This document shows, in pieces, positions 1-5,629 of a stretch of DNA of 7,375 bases. The notes under the pieces are model-generated. The model was not told the origin of the DNA. It saw only the letters and a list, made by a program, of their open reading frames with translations, and searched no databases. Every line of letters starts with the position of its first letter. Position 1 is the stretch's first letter. The DNA comes from JAQVWU01 sp964628455 (lineage in GTDB: Bacteria; Bacillota; Clostridia; Oscillospirales; CAG-272), in the NCBI GenBank assembly GCA_964628455.1, contig CAZVPD010000173.1:1-7375 (forward strand), written 5' to 3'. The position numbers were made by a program, and so were the translations under genes.

Positions 1-985
1 TCGGCAGTCCGATGAGCATGGTCGCGGCCATGCTGACATAGAGGATGTTCCAGACGTTTTTCTTCGCTTTTTTATACTCCCCCGCGCCCAGCAGCTGTCC
101 CGAGGTGACCAGCGAGACCGCGTTGCTGATGCCCTGTGGAAGGGTGAGAAACATATTGATCGTGTTCGCGACCTGAAAAGCGGCCGCGTTCTGAATGCCG
201 AGTCCGACTGCCATGACGTTGGCCGCGAGGTAACCGCCCTGCACAAGCACCGATTCGACCGAGATCGGAAGCCCGATTTTGAACATCCTCATGAAGATCC
301 GGAACTTCGGGCTGAAGATTTTCTTTATGCTGACGTGAAAATTATAATCGTTACGGAGAACCGCGGTCAGTATGATGCCCATGCCGATAAAGCGGCAGAC
401 GGTGTAGGAGATTCCGACCCCTGCTATGCCGAGTCTGACCCCGTAGATCATCAGCCAGGTGACCATAAGGTGCAGAAGGTTCATCAGGATGCCCGCCGCC
501 ATGGGTATGACGGAGTTGCCCGAGGAACGCATCACCCCTGTCAGCGTATTGTAAAGCAGCATGAACGGAAAGGAAAGCCCGAAGATTCGGAAAAAAAGCA
601 CGGTTTCTGCTATGAGTCCGCTGTCCGCGTTCGGCATCAGCATCCGGACGATGGGCAGCGAAAATGTCTCAAGGATAACGGCGGTCATGATCCCCCCCGC
701 CGCGGCAAAGAAGATCGACTGTTCGATGATTTCCGAAGCCTGTCCGTTTTCACCGGCTCCGATCATCCTGGCTGTCAGAATGGCGGGGGTGTTGGTCAGC
801 ATCGCGAAAGCGCAGATGCCCATGGTAAACGCCGTGTTCGAAATACCGACGATGGCGAGGGAACTGCCGCTGATCCTGCCGATCAGCACCGATGTGAGAA
901 GGCTCAGGGCAATGGCCAGAATGCTTTCGGCTATTACGGGATAAGTAAAGCGGATGACGTCTTTCTGTTCGAGGCGACTGTTCAT
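1..985 (-). CDS. MATE-family multidrug/cation antiporter, C-terminus cut by window edge
   Basis: This is an inner-membrane transporter of the MATE family (NorM/DinF-like), which exports drugs or metabolites in exchange for Na+ or H+. I translated 328 residues; families of this type run to about 450, so the last three to four helices are missing. Visible hydrophobic helices lie near residues 10-38, 45-72, 86-112, 126-150, 158-182, 186-210, 234-262, 268-298 and 311-328. Family-like marks are the TM1 proline (YPVI, 15-18), the loop RSSGNSVIP (153-161) matching the usual lR..Gdt..p, and SGQLLGAGEYKKA (295-307), where these proteins carry G-Q-x-x-G-A-x-x-x-x-x-A. The ATG at 985 is the only usual start before an in-frame stop at 1076-1078; its Shine-Dalgarno is poor. 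The gene has its own promoter upstream and probably is not cotranscribed with the Gfo/Idh gene. Its substrate cannot be told. Confidence 0.9.
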   Translation of the reverse strand, partial: MNSRLEQKDVIRFTYPVIAESILAIALSLLTSVLIGRISGSSLAIVGISNTAFTMGICAFAMLTNTPAILTARMIGAGENGQASEIIEQSIFFAAAGGIMTAVILETFSLPIVRMLMPNADSGLIAETVLFFRIFGLSFPFMLLYNTLTGVMRSSGNSVIPMAAGILMNLLHLMVTWLMIYGVRLGIAGVGISYTVCRFIGMGIILTAVLRNDYNFHVSIKKIFSPKFRIFMRMFKIGLPISVESVLVQGGYLAANVMAVGLGIQNAAAFQVANTINMFLTLPQGISNAVSLVTSGQLLGAGEYKKAKKNVWNILYVSMAATMLIGLP

Positions 986-1054
986 GGAGAGCCGTTCTAC
1001 ACCGGACCAAGGCGCATGAAGCCTCGGGACGATCCGGTATGTGATGGATTTTTT

Positions 1055-1070
1055 CGGAATCGGGATTCCG
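1055..1070. promoter_or_regulatory. 16-bp inverted repeat, probable operator of the MATE gene
   Basis: The two 7-bp arms CGGAATC and GATTCCG are perfect complements around a 2-bp centre. On the minus strand the palindrome begins 7 nt after the -10 box, at about +2 to +17 of the predicted transcript. A 2-nt centre suits a dimeric repressor site better than an RNA hairpin. Many efflux genes are controlled by TetR or MarR regulators binding such sites, but no regulator gene is present here, so the role is inferred. Confidence 0.5.
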
Positions 1071-1077
1071 ATACTCT

Positions 1078-1106
1078 ATCATACCGCTTTCGCTCCGGGA
1101 TGTCAA
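1078..1106 (-). promoter_or_regulatory. Sigma-70/SigA-type promoter of the MATE gene
   Basis: On the minus strand there is a perfect -35 box TTGACA (1101-1106), a 17-bp spacer, and a -10 box TATGAT (1078-1083, five of six matches). The predicted start is near 1071, giving a leader of about 85 nt before the ATG. The -35 box lies directly beyond the U-rich tract of the preceding gene's possible terminator, so the two signals are tightly packed. Confidence 0.75.
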
Positions 1107-1171
1107 GAAAAGAAAATTTCCGCTGCGGAACCGGGCGGGGCGGGTCGGTGCCGTGAAGCCGGACCCGCCCC
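1107..1171 (-). terminator. Hairpin pair after the Gfo/Idh gene, possible terminator
   Basis: A perfect 10-bp GC stem (1137-1146 with 1162-1171, arm GGGGCGGGTC) begins 15 nt after the Gfo/Idh stop codon. On the minus strand it is followed by a small hairpin TTCCG-CAG-CGGAA (1118-1130) and then the U-rich tract ATTTTCTTTTC. The strong stem lacks a U-run directly after it, so it is not a textbook intrinsic terminator. The hairpin next to the U-rich tract may do the releasing, or the stem may only protect the 3' end. Confidence 0.45.
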
Positions 1172-1186
1172 GTTTCTTAACCGGAA

Positions 1187-2317
1187 TTAAAAGAAAGGCA
1201 CCTCGACCGCTTCGCCGTTGTTCATCGCCGAGGTGTGTGCGCATATGCCGGCGCCCGTAATATTTCCGCCCAGGACCTCATCGATCCGCGGGCTGCGGTT
1301 GTCAATGACGCTCAGCACAAATTCGTTGACCAGATGGGCGTGGGAGCCGTGATGGCCGCCTCCCGCTCCTTTTTTCAGTGATTCCTGAGGATTCTGCGGG
1401 TCATAGTTTGCGCCGACGGTAAACCGCCTGACGGATTCGGGAAGGGTTTCGCAGTAATTGGGCAGTTCGGGAATGCTGACGCACTCGCTTGCGCCGCGGC
1501 GTCCGTCGGCTGCGGGCAATGTCTCCGTCAGATAAGGCGGGTCGTTGTCCGCGAATCCCCATTCGAAGGACGCTTTGCTGCCGTAAACAAACATGCCCTC
1601 CTGATAAACTCGCGCGGTTTCAAACAGCGAGCGCGTCGCCTCGCCTTTCAGCCCGTTTTCAAATTCGAATAAAGCGCTTTCGATCGGGTAGGGATTGTTA
1701 TACTTCTCTGTCAGCTGCCTGTCCATTGTTCCGGAACCGAAGCAGACGACCCGTTGGATGCGCGATCCCGCAAGCACGGCCATCGGGGCGATCGCGTGGG
1801 TGCCGTACCACATAGGGGGCAGACCTGTCCAGTAATCGGGCCAGTTTGACATGTCCTGATAATGAGAACCGCGCAAAAACTGTATTCTGCCGAATTTTCC
1901 GGTCCGGAGCATTTCCGCGGCATAAAGAAACTGGTAGGTATACAGCGTTGTTTCCATCATCATATAATTTTTTCCGGATTTTCGCCTGGCGTCTGTGATT
2001 TTTCGGATGCCCTGCAGGGATAGTGCCATCGGAACGGTGCATGCGCAGTGCTTGCCGGATTCGAGGACGGCGGCGGACTGTTCTTCATGCAGAGGGATCG
2101 GGGTGACCAGATGCACGGCGTCGGTCTCGCTGTCCTTCAGCAGCTGTTCGAAGCTGTCATGGGTTTTGGTTATACCCGACGCAGATGAAAATCTTTTTAA
2201 CAGGTCTTTATCGGTGTCAAAAAGGCTCAGCGTTCCGACGTTCGGATGGTTTTTGTAGATCTCGGCGAATGCTCCGCCGAAACCGAGTCCGACAAGCGCG
2301 ATATTTATTTTTTTCAT
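1187..2317 (-). CDS. Gfo/Idh/MocA-family protein with a degenerate EKP motif
   Basis: This 376-residue cytoplasmic protein has the two-domain plan of NAD(P)-dependent sugar dehydrogenases of the Gfo/Idh/MocA family. The N-terminal Rossmann fold shows GLGFGG (10-15) and an acidic end of strand two (D34), which usually favours NAD(H). The family normally has E-K-P after G-K-H; here GKH (88-90) is followed by C-A-C-T94-V95-P96, so the glutamate and the substrate-contacting lysine are absent. H174 in YGTHAI may be the conserved active-site histidine, and GGGHHGSH (319-326) is a further His-rich substrate-side motif. Loss of the lysine suggests altered or non-redox chemistry, as known for family members that use NAD internally (for example GH109 glycosidases), or a binding protein; I cannot choose. 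The start is firm: AAGGAGG lies nine to ten nt upstream of the ATG. The gene is divergent from the glycosidase-like operon and probably coregulated with it. Confidence 0.9.
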   Translation of the reverse strand: MKKINIALVGLGFGGAFAEIYKNHPNVGTLSLFDTDKDLLKRFSSASGITKTHDSFEQLLKDSETDAVHLVTPIPLHEEQSAAVLESGKHCACTVPMALSLQGIRKITDARRKSGKNYMMMETTLYTYQFLYAAEMLRTGKFGRIQFLRGSHYQDMSNWPDYWTGLPPMWYGTHAIAPMAVLAGSRIQRVVCFGSGTMDRQLTEKYNNPYPIESALFEFENGLKGEATRSLFETARVYQEGMFVYGSKASFEWGFADNDPPYLTETLPAADGRRGASECVSIPELPNYCETLPESVRRFTVGANYDPQNPQESLKKGAGGGHHGSHAHLVNEFVLSVIDNRSPRIDEVLGGNITGAGICAHTSAMNNGEAVEVPFF

Positions 2318-2334
2318 GGTCCTTATCCTCCTTC

Positions 2335-2357
2335 ATAGGTGCGGACGGTTCACCTAT
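2335..2357. promoter_or_regulatory. 7-bp inverted repeat at the Gfo/Idh transcript start
   Basis: The arms ATAGGTG (2335-2341) and CACCTAT (2351-2357) are perfect complements across 9 nt. The repeat lies between the minus-strand -10 box (2361-2366) and the Shine-Dalgarno AAGGAGGA (2326-2333), so it covers the predicted start and leader. It could be a repressor site or an RNA hairpin one nucleotide from the ribosome binding site. Confidence 0.5.
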
Positions 2358-2372
2358 TGTATGATAATACAA
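2357..2372. promoter_or_regulatory. Inverted repeat over the Gfo/Idh -10 box, probable operator
   Basis: The arms TTGTAT and ATACAA are perfect complements around GATA. The repeat encloses the minus-strand -10 box, a position where a bound repressor would block RNA polymerase. It touches the neighbouring inverted repeat at 2335-2357. No regulator gene is in the window to pair with it. Confidence 0.45.
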
Positions 2373-2389
2373 ATCCTGTTATATTGCAA
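2361..2389 (-). promoter_or_regulatory. Probable promoter of the Gfo/Idh gene
   Basis: On the minus strand a -35 box TTGCAA (2384-2389, four of six) is followed by a 17-bp spacer and a -10 box TATCAT (2361-2366, five of six). The -35 box sits in the 8-bp palindrome ATTGCAAT (2383-2390). The predicted start is near 2354, about 37 nt before the ATG. Confidence 0.6.
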
Positions 2390-2399
2390 TAGACGGTTA

Positions 2400-2421
2400 C
2401 AATTAAATTGTCATATTGACA
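2400..2421. promoter_or_regulatory. Two adjoining palindromes at the operon -35 box
   Basis: CAATT-A-AATTG (2400-2410) and TGTCA-TAT-TGACA (2409-2421) are consecutive perfect inverted repeats that share two bases. The second contains the -35 hexamer of the plus-strand promoter. Their position between two divergent promoters fits a regulator that could act on both sides, but short palindromes are common in AT-rich DNA. Confidence 0.35.
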
Positions 2422-2444
2422 TTTTTATTCAATTCATATATAAT
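2416..2444 (+). promoter_or_regulatory. Perfect-consensus promoter of the three-gene operon
   Basis: TTGACA (2416-2421), a 17-bp spacer and TATAAT (2439-2444) match the vegetative consensus at all twelve positions. The predicted start is near 2451, where composition changes sharply from AT-rich to GC-rich. No other promoter is visible in the two short gaps downstream, so this one probably drives 2527-6727. Confidence 0.85.
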
Positions 2445-2450
2445 AAATAC

Positions 2451-2526
2451 CGGTGCCGGACGCTGCCGGGCTGCTTTGCGGCCGGGTGTGCTTCGGCCGG
2501 AATTTATAACAAATTAAGGCGGAACC
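2451..2526 (+). promoter_or_regulatory. GC-rich structured leader of the operon
   Basis: The predicted 5' leader holds four GCCGG motifs (2455, 2465, 2481 and 2496) and a 6-bp hairpin CGGCCG/CGGCCG (2479-2484 with 2494-2499) with a 9-nt loop. It then turns AT-rich before the modest ribosome binding site AAGGCGG and the ATG at 2527. There is no U-run after the hairpin, so it is not an attenuator of the usual kind, and I see no known riboswitch pattern. Confidence 0.35.
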
Positions 2527-3621
2527 ATGCTTGACATAAACGCAAAATGCGCCTGCTATGAGCCGTCGTGGTTTGTAAAACGCTATACCGCGCTGCTTGT
2601 GGATTTTCCGGAGAATCTGACGCCCGATACGACGGCGGACGATTCTCTTTGTTCTGCCTTTGACCCGGATACGGCGGTTGAGGCGCTGAGATCCGCCCAT
2701 GATTTTCTCTGCGGCATCGCCCGTGAACTGACGGGGCTGCCCGCCGATGATACGCTGAAACATGGTTTCATCGAAGGCGTTTTTTCGAAGATCGACCTGA
2801 TGTGGGCGCTCGGATTATACGGGGAACTCTGTCGGGAAAACGGCGGTTACGCTCTTTCTTTTAAAAAATCATCGCTCGGAACAGGCCTGAAAACGCTTCC
2901 CGCAAGTTACGCTGCTTCGTTCCGGAATATTGAGGGGAACGGCTGCTCCGCCGCTTTTTACAGAGACGGCAGGCCTGTCAAGGACTACAGGTCCTGCGAC
3001 GGCGGCTTTCTTTCTTTCGAAGACAGGTTTACGGCTTTGGGGCTCCTCCTGTTTGTAAAAAAGCTGACGCAGAAACGGTGGTACTGGGACGAGGATATTG
3101 CCGGAAATTATTCCGAAGGGACCTTTCGGCCTGAGGTGCACTGCACGGAACCCTATTACCGGACGTACATGAGGATTTTCACCTGCGGAGACCGGCTGAA
3201 ATACGATATCTGCGAGCAGATGGCCGGATACGGCGATGAACTGACCGGCTGCTTCCGGTTTATTTATGATTCGATCGTGCGCGATTATCCCGGGTGTGTT
3301 CCGGGGCGGGGATTCTGGAAATACATCAGCTGTTCCGTAGGCTTCAGGACCGACGCGAAGCACCGAATGCTGGGTCAGCTGGGCGTCGGGGGCGATGAGC
3401 ACAGCATCGGGTTTTACACCGCCCTGAGCGGAGAAGAGATGATCCCGTTCACGGAGCGGCTGAACGAATTCGGTCCGCAAGTGACCGGCAGCCTGCCGTC
3501 CGCTTGCGGCCGGGTGTTGCCGGGCACGGAAATCCGGTTTCCAGTCACCTGCAGGGCCGACGCGGAGCAGGCGGTCAGGATCATGCGGCTGAAAGCCGAA
3601 ATCAATAAAAACACGCTTTAA
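2527..3621 (+). CDS. Cysteine-rich protein of unknown function, first gene of operon
   Basis: I do not recognise this 364-residue protein. It has no signal peptide and no membrane helix, so it is probably cytoplasmic. It carries fifteen cysteines, including C8-A-C10 near the start and C206, C220, C229, C242, C257 and C269 spread through the C-terminal half, without a clear C-x2-C finger. Residues 1-110 look mainly helical. The region 125-215 is rich in aromatic and basic residues (WYWDED, 185-190). The stretch VGGDEHSIGFYTALSGEEM (287-305) is the most motif-like part. It is the promoter-proximal gene, 48 nt before the glycosidase-like gene. Coding potential is strong: long, in phase with the operon, preceded by a perfect promoter. 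The ribosome binding site AAGGCGG is only moderate. Possible roles include an accessory or metal/thiol protein working with the FliB-like protein, which is also cysteine-rich, but that is a guess. Confidence 0.85.
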   Translation: MLDINAKCACYEPSWFVKRYTALLVDFPENLTPDTTADDSLCSAFDPDTAVEALRSAHDFLCGIARELTGLPADDTLKHGFIEGVFSKIDLMWALGLYGELCRENGGYALSFKKSSLGTGLKTLPASYAASFRNIEGNGCSAAFYRDGRPVKDYRSCDGGFLSFEDRFTALGLLLFVKKLTQKRWYWDEDIAGNYSEGTFRPEVHCTEPYYRTYMRIFTCGDRLKYDICEQMAGYGDELTGCFRFIYDSIVRDYPGCVPGRGFWKYISCSVGFRTDAKHRMLGQLGVGGDEHSIGFYTALSGEEMIPFTERLNEFGPQVTGSLPSACGRVLPGTEIRFPVTCRADAEQAVRIMRLKAEINKNTL

Positions 3622-3669
3622 AGCGATGTATGTGCCTGTTCCGGAAGATGACCGGAGAAAGGATTTACT

Positions 3670-5607
3670 ATGGGCGAATCATACCGCGGGACCTATGTTT
3701 CCGGCAGCGGCGGCACCGCGTGGCTGGAGCTGATCGACAAAAGCTGTTCCATGCTGCACCCTTCGGCCGCAAGACCCTGTTTCCAGATGCTGTACAAATC
3801 GGAGACCGGTAATTTGTCCGAAGGTTTTTACTGGGGCGGTTGGTGGATACAGAACAGTTACGGCTTTTCGCTCGGAGCGATCCCACTTCTCGATCCGTTC
3901 TGGCAGTCCGTCCTGACCGATTCCTATGACCTTTTCTGGGACAGGATCGGAGACGGCAGGAGAACGGGCGTCGATGAAGGGCTCCGCGAAGAGGATTTCG
4001 CGCCCTGCTACAGGCTGACGGGACCGGACGGCGCGCTCGGAGACTGCGTGACTTTTCAGGGCGCGATCGCCTACCGTCAGGGGGACGGCGATATCGAACT
4101 GTACGACTGGTTTTATGAGGCCACCGCCGCCGGCATCCTGCTGAAGTGCGAGCAGCTTCTGTTTTCAAGGAACAGGGAGGAGACCGCGCGCTTTCTGCCC
4201 CTGCTCCGCCGTTCCGTCCGACACGTCGCCGCCGTTTTCGGCGAGAACGGTCTGCCTCTTGTCGGCCCTTCCGCCAATCTTCTGGCTCCGAGTTACGGCG
4301 GAAGCCGTGATCCCGAAACAGGCAGGCCGGGCAAAGGGTATCTGACGGGACTGTCCGTGACCTTCGCGGCCGCTTTGGCGGGGATGATCGAAGTGCTCAG
4401 GACCGCGGGTTCCGGAAACGGGGAGGAAGCCGACGGATATGAAAAACTTCTCGGCGTCATCCGCGGCGCCCGTAAAAAGCTGCTGATTTCCGAAGGATAT
4501 TACGCAAAGTCGATGGACCCGGACGGTACGCTTCATGGAGTTTACGGCGCCCCGGAATACGGATACCTCGAAGGGGTCTGCAATGTCGACGCCGTTGCCC
4601 TCGGAGAAGCGGATCCGCAGACGGCGGAAAAAATCATGGATAAGATCGCATCGGTCGAAGGGATCCGTCCCGCAGGCGTCCTCTGCACCAATTATCCGCA
4701 TCTCGACGATACATACAGGAATTATCTGGACGGGCACGGCGGTCCCGATTCTCTCGGCTGGAAGTCGGGGGACTGGGTCGACGGGGGATGCTGGGGAACC
4801 GTCGAAGGGCGCTGCATTCTCGCGTATCTGGCGTGCGGAAGGTATGACGACGCCTATCGGGCAGCCTGCGTTTATATGGGATGGGCCGACGAATACAGGA
4901 TGGATTCGCCGTTGTCGCAGTGGGGGCACAATACGAACAACCCCTGGCAGAGGGAAAACGGCGATTATACCGTATGCGAATATCCGGTGTCGGTCATGGT
5001 CGATAATTTCGCCGCGGCTACCTGCCTGCTCCGGGGACTGTTCGGACTCAGGGCTGTTTCCGAAGGCCTTTACGTCACTCCGCATATACCTGAAAGCATA
5101 GAGTCGTTTGAGATGCGCCGGCCGTATTATTACTGCGGGAAAGAGATATTTTTCGCTTTGAAAGACAGGCTGTTTCAAACGGCGTCGCTGAACGGAATGC
5201 CTCTGAAGGTTGAAAGCGGGAGGATTTTTATACCTGCGGACCTCGCCGAATCGCTTCCGCAGGAAGGGAATACGCTGGTGATCGGCCGGGGAAGCGCCGA
5301 AACGGTACAGAACGGAATAAAGGATCCGGCTGTGAACGGTCTGCCGGAAGAGATACGCGATATCTATGCGGTCTGTCTTGAGCTTTCCGGCGGGATGATA
5401 GATCCGTGCGGGAGGACGCTCCTGAACGATATCTGCGGGATGATCCGGGCATTTTCGGAGCGTGTAAACCTGCCTTTCGGATGTCATAAGCTGCGGCCGA
5501 TGACGGACGTTAAGATCGAAAAAATAAAAGCGCTCTACCGCGATTCGGTCCTCGAATTATGGAAAGGAGTTCAAAAGCGTTATCCCGGTCATGCCCGGAT
5601 AAAATAA
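3670..5607 (+). CDS. Six-hairpin (alpha/alpha)6-barrel glycosidase-like protein
   Basis: This 645-residue protein lacks a signal peptide and is probably cytoplasmic. Its middle and C-terminal parts resemble uncharacterised members of the six-hairpin glycosidase superfamily (the fold of GH37, GH63, GH65, GH78, GH94 and MGH1-like enzymes). Supporting motifs are GAPEYGYLEGVCNVDAVALG (293-312), YPHLDDTY (342-349), GDWVDGGCWGTVEGR (367-381, like the W-V-N-G-G-x-W motif of these barrels), DEYRMDSPLSQWG (407-419) and FGLRAVSEGLYVTPHIP (458-474), the usual junction to a short beta domain. E301, D346/D347, D371, E379 and D412 are candidate catalytic acids; I cannot assign them. Residues 1-160 probably form an N-terminal beta domain, and 560-645 add a helical tail not typical of the fold. 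AAAGGA six nt before the ATG supports the start. It probably cleaves or binds a sugar imported by unseen transporters. The family call is by motif memory, and the substrate is unknown. Confidence 0.85.
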   Translation: MGESYRGTYVSGSGGTAWLELIDKSCSMLHPSAARPCFQMLYKSETGNLSEGFYWGGWWIQNSYGFSLGAIPLLDPFWQSVLTDSYDLFWDRIGDGRRTGVDEGLREEDFAPCYRLTGPDGALGDCVTFQGAIAYRQGDGDIELYDWFYEATAAGILLKCEQLLFSRNREETARFLPLLRRSVRHVAAVFGENGLPLVGPSANLLAPSYGGSRDPETGRPGKGYLTGLSVTFAAALAGMIEVLRTAGSGNGEEADGYEKLLGVIRGARKKLLISEGYYAKSMDPDGTLHGVYGAPEYGYLEGVCNVDAVALGEADPQTAEKIMDKIASVEGIRPAGVLCTNYPHLDDTYRNYLDGHGGPDSLGWKSGDWVDGGCWGTVEGRCILAYLACGRYDDAYRAACVYMGWADEYRMDSPLSQWGHNTNNPWQRENGDYTVCEYPVSVMVDNFAAATCLLRGLFGLRAVSEGLYVTPHIPESIESFEMRRPYYYCGKEIFFALKDRLFQTASLNGMPLKVESGRIFIPADLAESLPQEGNTLVIGRGSAETVQNGIKDPAVNGLPEEIRDIYAVCLELSGGMIDPCGRTLLNDICGMIRAFSERVNLPFGCHKLRPMTDVKIEKIKALYRDSVLELWKGVQKRYPGHARIK

Positions 5608-5617
5608 ATAAATAAAT
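5602..5617 (+). repeat. AAAT tetranucleotide repeat, four copies
   Basis: Four exact AAAT units run from the stop codon of the glycosidase-like gene into the gap before the FliB-like gene and end 4 nt before its AGGA ribosome binding site. The tract supplies repeated TAA stops and an unstructured, A-rich lead-in to the start codon. Confidence 0.8.
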
Positions 5618-5629
5618 AAAAGGAACTGT

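Noticed and set aside
335..1156. 273-codon plus-strand open frame opposite the MATE gene
   Set aside because: The product is highly charged and low in complexity, with many His, Gly and Asp; the minus strand gives a clear membrane transporter over the same bases.
750..1244. 164-codon minus-strand open frame overlapping the MATE start and the Gfo/Idh end
   Set aside because: It is out of frame with both real genes, and it contains the MATE promoter and the hairpin.
2451..2526. Riboswitch in the operon leader
   Set aside because: The leader is only about 75 nt, lacks a terminator or a sequestered ribosome site, and shows no known riboswitch core.
2869..3480. 203-codon minus-strand open frame inside the Cys-rich gene
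   Set aside because: It has no ribosome binding site or recognisable domain; it is a shadow of the operon's first gene.
3630..3812. 60-codon frame starting in the gap before the glycosidase-like gene
   Set aside because: It runs mostly inside the real gene in another frame and has no ribosome binding site of its own.
4165..5487. 440-codon open frame antisense to the glycosidase-like gene
   Set aside because: It is fully overlapped by a gene with clear motifs, and its product is Arg/Pro/His-rich without family features. Long antisense frames are expected opposite GC-rich genes.
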